From the NCBI GenBank assembly GCA_045538535.1, contig JAZSRN010000003.1, forward strand, positions 1-27,449: 27,449 bases of DNA, given 5' to 3'. The translations under genes and the position numbers were made by a program. Below the pieces are notes generated by a model, which was given only the letters and a program-made list of their open reading frames with translations, ran no database searches and was not told the DNA's origin. The DNA comes from RUG14219 sp045538535. Its GTDB lineage: Bacteria > Cyanobacteriota > Vampirovibrionia > Gastranaerophilales > Gastranaerophilaceae. This document shows, in pieces, positions 15,963-23,133 of this stretch (its first letter is position 1; each line of letters opens with the position of its first letter).

Positions 15963-16012
15963 ATTATATCACGTAATTTTATTTTTTTACATTTCTTAAT
16001 TAAATGTAAAAA
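15963..16012 (-). promoter_or_regulatory. purB promoter with overlapping dyad
   Basis: On the minus strand an extended -10, TGA-TATAAT (15971-15963), stands 6 nt before the ATG. An 11-bp AT-rich inverted repeat, TTTTTACATTT (15984-15994) and AAATGTAAAAA (16002-16012), covers the -35 position (TGTAAA, 15986-15991). It could be an operator or a simple hairpin. Confidence 0.5.
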
Positions 16013-16090
16013 CATGCCAAACCCATGCTACATGCATGTTTGCATGACATCAAATGGCTGAGAGCATGTCGTAGTGGGGTTTTAGGCATG
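16013..16090. other. Structured 78-nt element with CATGC/GCATG repeats
   Basis: The ends pair: CATGCCAAACCC (16013-16024) with GGGTTT-ta-GGCATG (16077-16090), 12 bp with a 2-nt bulge. Inside, CTAC (16028-16031) pairs with GTAG (16071-16074), and two small hairpins form, CATGC/GCATG (16031-16035/16042-16046) and GACAT/ATGTC (16046-16050/16066-16070), mutually overlapping by one base. CATGC or GCATG occurs seven times. No ORF fits. It may be a small RNA, a mobile mini-element or a regulatory site. The rest of the gap (16091-16166) shows nothing I recognise. Confidence 0.45.
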
Positions 16091-16166
16091 ATTGACACCT
16101 CAAAAGTATTGATTTAGCGGGATTTCAAGTTTTCTTTACAAATGTTAATAATTACATGTTGTGCCC

Positions 16167-16194
16167 TTGAAAAAAAAAAGTGATTTTCTATAAT
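16167..16194 (+). promoter_or_regulatory. Promoter upstream of the small Cys-rich protein gene
   Basis: TTGAAA (16167-16172), 16-bp spacer, TATAAT (16189-16194). Start near 16201, giving a leader of about 120 nt that contains an interrupted palindrome GGATATGATATCC and two short ORFs. Confidence 0.7.
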
Positions 16195-16217
16195 GTTGAT
16201 ATAGATAGGGAACGTAC

Positions 16218-16259
16218 ATGAGACGGGAATTTGAGGGATATGATATCCGATTTTCATGA
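16218..16259 (+). CDS. Possible 13-codon leader peptide
   Basis: ATG 16218 follows AGGGAA at 5-nt spacing and encodes MRREFEGYDIRFS before TGA. The stop overlaps ATG 16256 of a second ORF (33 codons, to 16357) that runs into the start of the Cys-rich gene in another frame. The good Shine-Dalgarno on the main leader is the only evidence. Confidence 0.25.
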   Translation: MRREFEGYDIRFS

Positions 16260-16323
16260 CGTTTTTGGGGATGGGAATTATACTTCCTAATTACGATAGA
16301 AAAGTTAATTGGAGATTTATAAA

Positions 16324-16545
16324 TTGTTTAGAAGTAGGGATATGGGTAGAGCCGTAGCGGTAAGAAGATGGACACAAACGGCAGTAGAATGTTATAAAAG
16401 AGGTTGCAATTGCGAAGGATGTTTTTACAAAGACTTTTTCAGCGGGTCTTCTCAAAAATGTCAAATGAAAGCATCCGTATTAGAATTGGTACGAGTTATC
16501 GGAACACCTTCAAATATCGAAATGCAACAATTTCTTGAAGATTAA
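16324..16545 (+). CDS. Small Cys-rich protein of unknown function
   Basis: A 73-aa basic protein with CYKRGCNCEGCFY (pattern C-X4-C-X-C-X2-C) and a further Cys 18 residues later (QKCQMKASVLELVR). Five Cys in this arrangement suggest a zinc-binding or Fe-S fold followed by a helix that could contact nucleic acid. Start: TTG 16324 lies 9 nt after GGAG (16311-16314); ATG 16342 has no usable Shine-Dalgarno; the frame is open to TTG 16309, which would put GGAG inside the gene. It precedes hpf by 73 nt. I recall similar short proteins in gut Cyanobacteria relatives and Clostridia but cannot name the family. Confidence 0.65.
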   Translation: MFRSRDMGRAVAVRRWTQTAVECYKRGCNCEGCFYKDFFSGSSQKCQMKASVLELVRVIGTPSNIEMQQFLED

Positions 16546-16559
16546 TTTAACGTTGCCTC

Positions 16560-16588
16560 TTTAAAATTTTAACTAATTGTGTTATAAT
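16560..16588 (+). promoter_or_regulatory. Promoter of hpf
   Basis: TTTAAA (16560-16565), 17-bp spacer, TATAAT (16583-16588) preceded by TGT as an extended -10. Start near 16595, leader of about 24 nt. Confidence 0.7.
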
Positions 16589-16618
16589 AAGTAAGCGACA
16601 GTTAATATGGAGGTGCGC

Positions 16619-17002
16619 ATGCATATTTACGTTAATGGTAGAAACATTGAAATTACAGATGCCATCAAAGCTTATGTAAAAGAAAAAGTCGGAAAAGTTG
16701 CCAACCATTATGACCAAATCCAAGGTATTGAGGTTGTACTTTCCGTAGTTAAAAACCCATCAGCTTCCGGCAAACACGTAGCAGAAGTTTCTTGCAAAAT
16801 GTCGACCGGCGTAATTCATTGTGAAGAAGCCGCCGAATCAATGTACGCAAGCATTGATTTGTTAGCAGACAAATTGGCAAGACAAGTACAAAAATTCAAA
16901 GACAAAGCTCTAGGTTCAGACAAATCATCTATCAGAACAAGTGCTGCAGTAGAAGAAACTGCAGAAGAAACTGAAGAAGAAACAGAAGAATCTGCAGAAT
17001 AG
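16619..17002 (+). CDS. hpf: Ribosome hibernation-promoting factor (short HPF/RaiA type)
   Basis: A 127-aa protein that binds the 30S decoding region during stress or stationary phase and blocks translation. The N-terminal ~95 residues fit the HPF/RaiA domain (MHIYVNGRNIEITDAIKAYV … KVGKVANHYDQI … AEVSCKM … ESMYASIDLLADKLARQVQK). The C-terminal domain of long HPF, which dimerises ribosomes, is absent; instead there is a short acidic tail of Glu and Thr. GGAGG at 16609-16613 sets the start at ATG 16619; ATG 16607 would place it inside the gene. Own promoter and own terminator. Confidence 0.93.
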   Translation: MHIYVNGRNIEITDAIKAYVKEKVGKVANHYDQIQGIEVVLSVVKNPSASGKHVAEVSCKMSTGVIHCEEAAESMYASIDLLADKLARQVQKFKDKALGSDKSSIRTSAAVEETAEETEEETEESAE

Positions 17003-17019
17003 TTTAAGTAAAACTTTGA

Positions 17020-17047
17020 GGCGAGCAGGAATACCTGCTCGCCTTTT
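17020..17047 (+). terminator. Terminator of hpf
   Basis: Perfect 10-bp stem GGCGAGCAGG/CCTGCTCGCC with loop AATA and TTTT. It ends 16 nt before the GTG start of the next gene. Confidence 0.9.
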
Positions 17048-17063
17048 ATATAGGGGAAAACAA

Positions 17064-17852
17064 GTGATTAACGGGAAAAAAGTCGTTATAGTAATGCCTG
17101 CATACAACGCAGAAAAAACATTGAAACAAACATACGACGAAATATACAAGCCATTTATAGATGAAGTAATACTCGTAGATGACAATTCACAAGATAACAC
17201 AAAATTTGTATCTCACGAATTGAATATAAAAACCATTGTACACAAAGAAAACCGAGGCTATGGCGGCAATCAAAAGTCTTGTTATAAAGCAGCATTAAAA
17301 TTAGGAGCAGATATTGTTGTTATGCTCCATCCGGATTATCAATACACCCCAAAACTTATTCCGGCTATTGTTTCAATGATGGCATTTGGAGAATACGATG
17401 CAGTATTGGCGTCACGCATGTTAGGAAATTCAGCACTCAAAGGCGGAATGCCCCTATACAAATTGATTGCAAACAAGTGCCTCACCGCGTTTGAAAACAT
17501 ACTAACAAATCAAAAATTATCTGAATATCATACCGGTTTTAGAGGTTTTACAAAAGAAGTTTTAGAAACCTTACCACTAGAAGAATGCGATGACGACTTT
17601 ATATTTGACAACGAAATGATTGCCCAAATGTTTTATTATGACTTCAAAATCGGGGAAGTTTCTTGTCCGACAAAATATTTTAAAGAAGCATCTTCCATCA
17701 ATTTTGTACGTTCTTGCAAATATGGATTTGGCGTTTTGTGGGTCAGCATAAAATACCGTTTGGCAAAACTTGGCTTAAAATCAAAAATATTTAACCAAAA
17801 CGGCAAGAAATTAGACCTTCAAACCGATTTGGAATATTTTACAGGTAAATAA
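17064..17852 (+). CDS. Family 2 glycosyltransferase
   Basis: A 262-aa GT-A fold enzyme. VVIVMPAYNAEKTLKQT (residues 6-22), EVILVDDNSQDNT and ENRGYGGNQKSC are typical of GT2 enzymes of the dolichyl/undecaprenyl-phosphate sugar transferase type; MLHPDYQY takes the place of the DXD motif. There is no C-terminal membrane helix, so it is cytoplasmic or peripheral. Donor and acceptor are unknown; a lipid-linked sugar for cell-surface glycans is a reasonable guess. GTG 17064 with AGGGG 7 nt upstream is chosen; the frame is open to 17016, but that stretch is the hpf terminator. Confidence 0.9.
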   Translation: MINGKKVVIVMPAYNAEKTLKQTYDEIYKPFIDEVILVDDNSQDNTKFVSHELNIKTIVHKENRGYGGNQKSCYKAALKLGADIVVMLHPDYQYTPKLIPAIVSMMAFGEYDAVLASRMLGNSALKGGMPLYKLIANKCLTAFENILTNQKLSEYHTGFRGFTKEVLETLPLEECDDDFIFDNEMIAQMFYYDFKIGEVSCPTKYFKEASSINFVRSCKYGFGVLWVSIKYRLAKLGLKSKIFNQNGKKLDLQTDLEYFTGK

Positions 17853-17895
17853 TTAAGTATTGTTTTGCGAAAGATAATTGAATAGAATAAACAAC

Positions 17896-17923
17896 AATAA
17901 GGTGCATTTACACGCACCTTATT
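17896..17923. terminator. Bidirectional terminator between glycosyltransferase and prepilin
   Basis: AATAAGGTGC (17896-17905), loop ATTTACAC, GCACCTTATT (17914-17923): perfect 10-bp stem between convergent genes, ending in T-rich arms on both strands. Confidence 0.75.
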
Positions 17924-17952
17924 TACTTATCCATATTATACATAATTTATCT

Positions 17953-18609
17953 TTATCTAACTTTAAACGGATAATCATCTGGAATTTTCCAACTATTAGC
18001 GTGGATTAAACGAGTACAATAAGCATTATTACTGCCAACGTAACCACAACCATAAGTTGCATGCGAGTACAAACTCGCGATATTCCCATCCCAACCACTA
18101 TCATAAGTACGAAAACCTTTATCATTAGTAAACATAAACGCAAATGCGCAACGACCAGTCATATCTTTAAGTGTATTAGCTGAAACCAAACATTTTGAAG
18201 GTTTATTAGGAATATAAAACCAATCTCGTCCACCTCCACCATTAATAGAAACTGCTCTGATTGTAAAAGCACTACCATCGGAAAGGTAATAAACAGATCC
18301 TTGACGTCCACCAATCAACATCGTCTCAATTTTTACAATACTTAAGTGTTTCCCGACATGTGACATAAAAAATTCTCGTTGTTCATCTAATTGTGCAATA
18401 TCCTCCCACCAAGTATTTACGTCACCATATTCAACCTTTGCCATATTAACAGCCTGATTCATTGATGAATAAAATTTTTTTAACCTTGTTTCCACAACTT
18501 GTTTGTTATGCTTTTCGATTAACGTTGGTATCGTCAACGCTGCAACTACCCCAACGATTGCTAGAGTAATCAATACTTCTGCTAAAGTAAAACCAAATTT
18601 TTTGTTCAT
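17953..18609 (-). CDS. Type IV pilin-like prepilin
   Basis: A 218-aa prepilin with a short leader MNKKFG|FTLAEVLITLAI: cleavage after Gly6, Phe at +1, Glu at +5, then a hydrophobic helix to about residue 31. The C-terminal domain has four Cys (residues ~140, 153, 188 and 198), likely disulfides, plus Gly- and aromatic-rich stretches. It would be processed by PilD and assembled in a pilus or a type II secretion pseudopilus. AGAAAGG lies 10 nt before the ATG. The gene stands alone behind repeat copy B. The globular domain resembles those of the many single prepilins of this lineage (recalled). Confidence 0.88.
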   Translation of the reverse strand: MNKKFGFTLAEVLITLAIVGVVAALTIPTLIEKHNKQVVETRLKKFYSSMNQAVNMAKVEYGDVNTWWEDIAQLDEQREFFMSHVGKHLSIVKIETMLIGGRQGSVYYLSDGSAFTIRAVSINGGGGRDWFYIPNKPSKCLVSANTLKDMTGRCAFAFMFTNDKGFRTYDSGWDGNIASLYSHATYGCGYVGSNNAYCTRLIHANSWKIPDDYPFKVR

Positions 18610-18637
18610 AGTTTTTTTACCTTTCTTCTTTTATTTG

Positions 18638-18667
18638 TTTGTACTACTGCTATTCTTTACTTGTCAT
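18638..18667 (-). promoter_or_regulatory. Possible proximal promoter of the second prepilin
   Basis: ATGACA (18662-18667), 18-bp spacer, TACAAA (18638-18643) on the minus strand, the same as in copy A, with GTAGTACAAA conserved. The -35 belongs to the repeat end. Confidence 0.35.
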
Positions 18668-18982
18668 CGCGGAACGAGTGAGCGGAGGATGAAAGGCAGA
18701 GCCGTATCCGTTTAACGCGAGCGATGTGACAAATTTATTCCGCGATCTCTTTTCAACGATGTCGGTGAATACAGATCGCGCAACAAGTGCGCGATGACAG
18801 AGGGAACTGTTCCTCCCCAAAGGGGGAGGTTAGGTGGGGTGCAATCAAAAATCCCACCATCTTCTTTCGGACTTGCACGACCAGAATTTCTGCATGACAA
18901 AGTACCTAATTGCATAACAATTAGGTTTTTAAAAACGTTGATATTACTGGGTTTTAGACACCCAATAGGGCGCAAACCCGCT

Positions 18983-19108
18983 CTACGCTTGGATTGCCCC
19001 CCCCCCCGTAGGCGCAAATGCAGTTATAGCAAGGGTTTTGGGCAATTTAGAGCTTTCAAATTCCTCGACAAAATCTATGCACAATTTATCTAATCTCATA
19101 GTTTTCAT
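18983..19108 (-). CDS. Possible leaderless 41-aa ORF in repeat copy B
   Basis: ATG 19108 is 6 nt after the TATATT of the 19115-19143 promoter. The ORF has exactly the length of its copy A counterpart, shares MKxM, IDF, SKLP.TLA.TAFAPTGGG, and stops just after the 11-G tract. Its N-terminal 20 codons differ by substitutions only. No family is recognised. Confidence 0.35.
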   Translation of the reverse strand: MKTMRLDKLCIDFVEEFESSKLPKTLAITAFAPTGGGAIQA

Positions 19109-19114
19109 GTTCCC

Positions 19115-19143
19115 AATATATCAAATTTTTAAACAAAATTCAA
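19115..19143 (-). promoter_or_regulatory. Distal promoter of repeat copy B
   Basis: TTGAAT (19138-19143), 17 bp, TATATT (19115-19120) on the minus strand, conserved with copy A. Start close to 19108, about 500 nt before the prepilin ATG. Confidence 0.65.
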
Positions 19144-19186
19144 GCACTTATAAAAAACGGATAAATTTAAAATTCCGTTACTCTTT

Positions 19187-19330
19187 TTAACTAAATGCTT
19201 TAAAACTTCTTTCTACATTTTTGGAAATTACATTTTTTACCGATTCATATTCGGTTTGTAGCGCATTGTGAATTGTATCAGGAACAGTTTCAACAATTAA
19301 TAATCTTGCTTGTGATGCTGACATTCCCAT
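19187..19330 (-). CDS. Small 47-aa protein, MGMSASQARLL type
   Basis: ATG 19330 follows AAAGGAAAG at about 8-nt spacing and encodes 47 residues, MGMSASQARLLIVETVPDT at the start and ERSFKAFS at the end. MG-M-(S/A)-ASQAR-(L/F)-L starts are, as I recall, common in Vampirovibrionia proteins of larger size, so this may be a shortened member. The middle is predicted helical and amphipathic. It precedes the repeat B promoter on the same strand by 44 nt. Codon use matches neighbours. Confidence 0.6.
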   Translation of the reverse strand: MGMSASQARLLIVETVPDTIHNALQTEYESVKNVISKNVERSFKAFS

Positions 19331-19545
19331 GCGTAATACTTTCCTTTCATTAGAAATATCGGCATTTTTTTGAAAAACTTTGGACTATTAATCCAATAAA
19401 ACACCCTTTCACGCTTTATAAATAAGGTTTTTAGGCCAATTTAAGTCTTTGTTAACATTTCTTCACATTTTAATGTTTATAGGCAATTTATATTTTCAAA
19501 AATACTTTATATAGGTACGGGGATAAAACCAAGGGGATTTTACAA

Positions 19546-21069
19546 ATGTCAATCAATGCAATGAACTTAACAGATTCTATACCATATCCTGGTTATAAAA
19601 TCACAAATATGCCGGTTAACTTGACCGCTTGGCAAGCATTGAAGCCTTGGTCTTTTATGACTCATTTTGGCGGACAAACTCAATATTCAGTAATGGATGC
19701 AAGCGTTCCGCCACTTGTTGCAGCTTTGGCTCAAGATAAATTTACTCAAACTTATAACCCACTTTTATTAGGTTTTAATTTGGGCAGCACAGGCATTGAC
19801 CCTGCAATGGTTCAAGCATCATATCAAAACGCATATCAATACGGATACAATATGATGAGCAATTCAATGAACGCTGCAACTCTTAACTCTTTATTGAGCA
19901 CTTTATCTTCAACAGAATCTCAACTTTCTTCACTAATACAAGATAAAACATTGACTGAAGATCAAAAAGCAAGATTACAAGCAAGACTTGATGAAGTTAA
20001 AGCATTGAAAGCTAAAGTTGAAGAAACTATACAAAAAATGAATTCTATGGATGCTACAGAACTTAAAACTAAAATCCAAGAATTATCTGAAGAATTAAAA
20101 ACTATTAGTACATCTATTCAAGAAACAACAAAAGAAATTCAAGAAGAATTAAAAACTACAGCAGAAGGTACTGAAGGCACTGCCACAGAAGGCGCTGAAG
20201 GTGCTGCCACAGAAGGTGCTGATGCAGCCGATGACGTTGATGGTGACGGAGTTGTATCACCGGCAGAACGCAAAGTTTCAAAAAAAGAAAAACAAGTCGA
20301 AGACTTCGTTATGAACCAAATCTGTGACCTTCTTGACAATGCTATTGATGGCCCAGGTACAAATTACGATGATGATGAAAACGGACTTAAAAACGTTATT
20401 TTGAATAATATTTCAAAAGATAACATCTTGGAATTGTTCGAAAAATGGGACGAAGGCTATGCAAATAGTGGCTCTTATGCCGATGATGAAGACGGTTTAA
20501 TTGAAACATTAATGGATGAATGCGAAGGTGACCAAAAACAAGAAATCGGCTCAATGATTATTGAAGCATTGGCTGAAAGAGCATTACTTAACGGCACAAA
20601 TGTAGACCAAGAAGTTGCAGCCGCTAGAAAAGCATTAAAATCTAACTGGTTAGGTTGGAGAGACGATGATGCTATTCAACAAGCTGTAAACGCATTGAAA
20701 AACAAAGTTGCTGAAGGTGAAAAAGTTATCAAAGCTGCTAACGCAGATAAAGCAAATGCTGCAAAACAAAAAGCAGACCAGAAAAAAGCTGCAGAAAAAA
20801 CTAAAGCAGACGCAGCTAAAGCAGAAAAAGCAAAAAAACAACAAGAAAAAATTGATGCTCAAACAGCATTATTTATAAAAGATATGAAAGAATGTTTAGA
20901 AAGAGATGACATCGACGCATTACCTGCGGGCGTGGAAGTTGTAAAAGATGCCAGCGGCAACTTCAAAGGCTTCTCTATCAGAGTTAAAGGTAAAGAGTAC
21001 TTCGGTAAAAACTATCTTGATTTAGCAGCTGCATTAGAAAAGGACGGTATCACTCTTCCTTTAAAATAG
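19546..21069 (+). CDS. Coiled-coil protein with EF-hand loop and annexin-like repeats
   Basis: A 507-aa protein without signal peptide or membrane segment. Residues 1-110 are a Gln/Asn/Tyr-rich, possibly structured N-terminus. Residues 113-205 form a long coiled coil. Residues 206-228 are a Glu/Gly/Ala/Thr-rich linker (repeated TEG). D230-E241 (DVDGDGVVSPAE) is a canonical 12-residue EF-hand calcium loop. Residues 255-350 hold two similar units, GPGTNYDDDENGLKNVIL (269-286) and SGSYADDEDGLIETLM (308-323), like annexin repeats, the first with the GxGT calcium signature. Residues 395-435 are a Lys/Ala coiled coil. AAGGGGA precedes the ATG. Function unknown; a calcium-responsive scaffold is a guess. 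Confidence 0.7.
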   Translation: MSINAMNLTDSIPYPGYKITNMPVNLTAWQALKPWSFMTHFGGQTQYSVMDASVPPLVAALAQDKFTQTYNPLLLGFNLGSTGIDPAMVQASYQNAYQYGYNMMSNSMNAATLNSLLSTLSSTESQLSSLIQDKTLTEDQKARLQARLDEVKALKAKVEETIQKMNSMDATELKTKIQELSEELKTISTSIQETTKEIQEELKTTAEGTEGTATEGAEGAATEGADAADDVDGDGVVSPAERKVSKKEKQVEDFVMNQICDLLDNAIDGPGTNYDDDENGLKNVILNNISKDNILELFEKWDEGYANSGSYADDEDGLIETLMDECEGDQKQEIGSMIIEALAERALLNGTNVDQEVAAARKALKSNWLGWRDDDAIQQAVNALKNKVAEGEKVIKAANADKANAAKQKADQKKAAEKTKADAAKAEKAKKQQEKIDAQTALFIKDMKECLERDDIDALPAGVEVVKDASGNFKGFSIRVKGKEYFGKNYLDLAAALEKDGITLPLK

Positions 21070-21146
21070 ATTTTATTTAATGATTCCTCATATTTAGTAA
21101 AAGGCAAAGAGAGCTTGTGTTGTAGATAGGTAGAAAGTGAAGAAGA

Positions 21147-21170
21147 AGACCCAAATGGGTCTTTTTTTTT
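21147..21170 (+). terminator. Terminator of the coiled-coil protein gene
   Basis: AGACCC-AAAT-GGGTCT followed by nine T, 78 nt after the stop. The T-run overlaps the 3' end of the convergent dehydrogenase gene. Confidence 0.85.
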
Positions 21171-22200
21171 ACACAACTTTATAAGAACTTCCGCCTTTAA
21201 TACAATCCATTATCCCGTCAAATGTTATTTTGAGTATATAATCCACCGCCTCTTGAGTTTGATATGCAACATGAGGGGTAATAATAACATTGTTCATTTT
21301 CGAAAGTTTATCAATAATTTCGAGCTCCCAAACACATTCCGGCGTTAATTTACTTTTATCAATATTAACATCCGAGCAATGAAAAGTTGATATTTCACAC
21401 AAAACAACATCTAACGCTGCACCGGCAAGCCTTCCGACACTCAATGCCTCAAGCAAATCCTTAAGATTTACCAACTCACCTCTCGCAGCATTAATCAGAT
21501 AGGCCCCTTTTTTCATGATATCAAATTCTTTTTTAGATATCATATTGCGATTTTCACCGGTAAACGGAACATGCAAAGATATTACGTCTGAACTTCTCAA
21601 AAGTTCATCAATTTCAACGTATTTTATCGAATAAAGTCTTTCCAACTCTTTTTTAGGCATTAAATCATACGCAAGAATTTTCATTCCGATTGCATTAGCT
21701 ATTTTGCACACCGCAGCGCCAATAGCACCGGTTCCAACCACCCCGATTGTCAATTCAGACAAATCTCGACCGATATAATCAGTACAAGAAGTTAGCGCAT
21801 CGTTTTTAATATGTTGGGTTGCCGCAACAAGATTTCTTGTAAGTGCAATTATTAATCCGATAATATATTGTGCAACACTTCTTTCGCCATAATTTTCAAC
21901 ATTAATAAGCGAAATATTTTTCCCCATACAAGTTTGTGTACAAATATGGTTATACCCCGTAGAACGTGTCGAAACAATTCTAAGGTTTTTAAATTCTTTA
22001 ATCACATCGGTGTTTACAACTGAATCAACAAAAACACTTATAACACTGACATTATCTTTTTCCTCTTGGGAAAGATTTTTGACCGTTTCGGAATTAAGGC
22101 TTTCTTTAAAAAATTTGATATCGAAATTGTCTAATTTGTTTTGTTCAAAAAAACTTTTTTCGGCTTCTCTATAATCATAAAATAACATTTTTATCGTCAT
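21169..22200 (-). CDS. D-2-hydroxyacid dehydrogenase (D-lactate dehydrogenase-like)
   Basis: A 343-aa NAD-dependent oxidoreductase of the D-isomer 2-hydroxyacid dehydrogenase family. The Rossmann motif is GVVGTGAIGAAVCK (~153-166). The substrate Arg lies in NAARGEL and the catalytic His in TPHVAY. TRSTGYNHI and VENYGERSVAQYIIGL match D-lactate dehydrogenases such as fermentative LdhA, so D-lactate is the likely product, from pyruvate. Other substrates (2-hydroxyisocaproate, 3-phosphoglycerate) cannot be excluded. AGGAGAATTTT precedes the ATG. Single-gene unit. Confidence 0.85.
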   Translation of the reverse strand: MTIKMLFYDYREAEKSFFEQNKLDNFDIKFFKESLNSETVKNLSQEEKDNVSVISVFVDSVVNTDVIKEFKNLRIVSTRSTGYNHICTQTCMGKNISLINVENYGERSVAQYIIGLIIALTRNLVAATQHIKNDALTSCTDYIGRDLSELTIGVVGTGAIGAAVCKIANAIGMKILAYDLMPKKELERLYSIKYVEIDELLRSSDVISLHVPFTGENRNMISKKEFDIMKKGAYLINAARGELVNLKDLLEALSVGRLAGAALDVVLCEISTFHCSDVNIDKSKLTPECVWELEIIDKLSKMNNVIITPHVAYQTQEAVDYILKITFDGIMDCIKGGSSYKVV

Positions 22201-22347
22201 AAAATTCTCCTATTCAACAATATTATTTATGAAGAAAAGTTTTTAGATATTACCCAATTGTCGAATAAAAAATTAGTCAAGTAGGTAATGTTTATTTTTG
22301 CACAACTCATTATGATAAAAGCATAACCAGAAAGGAGCCTTTAAGAA

Positions 22348-22830
22348 ATGGCATACGAATTAATGTTAAAAGAACCGGAATTATATTTCGACAGTATTCA
22401 CCAAGAACTAAACAACTTCTTGCGAGATACATTTTTGACCCAAGCAATTGCAAACCCACTTAATATTAAAAAAATGGCTACTTGGAGACCTGCAATTGAA
22501 GTTAAACAAAATGACAAAAACTATAAAATAAAAGTTCAACTCCCGGGAGTAAAACAAGACGATATCCATGTGGAACTAGATAACGACTTTTTAACTCTTA
22601 AAGCAGAAATCCAAGAGGAAAAAGAACAAAAAGACGAAGAAGAAAAAAATGAAAGATATCATACATCCGAATTCAGATACGGAAAATACCTAAGAACAAT
22701 ATCTTTTGACCAACCAATAAAATCCGATGCGGCAGAAGCTTGCTACAAAGATGGAGTTCTTACAATCACAATTCCAAAACAAAAAATTGAACACAAACAA
22801 CCAAAAGTTTTGGAAATAAAAAACAAATAA
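22348..22830 (+). CDS. Small heat shock protein, Hsp20/alpha-crystallin family
   Basis: A 160-aa ATP-independent holdase that binds unfolding proteins in the cytoplasm. The alpha-crystallin domain covers about residues 48-140 (WRPAIEVKQNDKNYKIKVQL, then PGVKQDDIHVEL and KDGVLTITIPK). The C-terminus lacks a clear separate IXI tail; LTITIP provides the closest match. Acidic/Lys-rich loop around 90-105. AAGGAGCC sits 10 nt before the ATG. No CIRCE element is visible upstream. A structured region follows at 22837. Confidence 0.93.
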   Translation: MAYELMLKEPELYFDSIHQELNNFLRDTFLTQAIANPLNIKKMATWRPAIEVKQNDKNYKIKVQLPGVKQDDIHVELDNDFLTLKAEIQEEKEQKDEEEKNERYHTSEFRYGKYLRTISFDQPIKSDAAEACYKDGVLTITIPKQKIEHKQPKVLEIKNK

Positions 22831-22836
22831 AGTTTT

Positions 22837-23056
22837 GGGCAACGGCCGCCTAGGTTGGTTGCCCTCCCCCAGAATAATCATATAACAGCAATAAAACAAC
22901 ACTCAGACCCATCAACCCGTAGTCATCTTTCGGATTTTACGAAAGCGTGCACAATAGACGGTGGGGTTTGAAAAACCGCAACGATGATAATACCCAGCAC
23001 GACATATTATCCACGCGGTATCTAGCGAAAAGGGAACTTATCCCTTTTCGCTTTTT
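22837..23056 (+). ncRNA. Candidate structured non-coding RNA with terminator
   Basis: This 300-nt gap is GC-richer than its flanks and has no ORF. Plus-strand hairpins: GGGCAAC/GTTGCCC (22837-22843/22858-22864) extended by GGCC/GGTT; CTTTCG/CGAAAG (22927-22932/22940-22945); a nested pair, ACCGC/GCGGT (22975-22979/23015-23019) enclosing GATAATA/TATTATC (22986-22992/23005-23011); possible long-range CCCATC/GGTGGG (22908-22913/22960-22965). It ends in a 12-bp terminator. I searched for motifs of RNase P, tmRNA, 6S and SRP RNA without a match. No clear own promoter is visible, so it may be a processed hsp20 3' UTR. Confidence 0.5.
23024..23056 (+). terminator. Strong terminator of hsp20 or of the downstream RNA
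   Basis: AGCGAAAAGGGA (23024-23035), loop ACTTA, TCCCTTTTCGCT (23041-23052), TTTTT. Perfect 12-bp stem. Confidence 0.9.
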
Positions 23057-23133
23057 ACACATTATACTATTTTCAAAAATAAAGCGTGCATATAAATGCC
23101 CACTTTAAATTTGAATAATTTTCATTTAATCTT

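Larger units (their letters stand above)
18638..19143 (-). repeat. Prepilin-upstream dispersed repeat, copy B
   Basis: Same order as 408-941. Plus-strand palindromes are ATCGCGGAA/TTCCGCGAT (18666-18674/18738-18746) and ATCGCGCA-ACAAG-TGCGCGAT (18775-18795), both with stem changes matched on the other arm relative to copy A. The GC-rich module CCTCCCC-AAA-GGGGGAGG with GTTAGGTGGGGTGCA is intact here (about 18812-18841). A CCTAATTGC-ATA-ACAATTAGG hairpin with TTTTT (18905-18930) has one stem mismatch. An 11-C run occupies 18997-19007. It lies directly upstream of the second prepilin gene. Confidence 0.85.

Noticed and set aside
15957..16323. raiA-motif RNA upstream of hpf
   Set aside because: Another gene and a separate promoter lie between this region and hpf, and I do not know the motif well enough to claim a match.
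22837..23056. RNase P RNA, tmRNA, 6S RNA or SRP RNA
   Set aside because: I could not find the conserved RNase P core, a tag-peptide ORF with tRNA-like ends, a long 6S rod or the SRP Alu/GGNA features.
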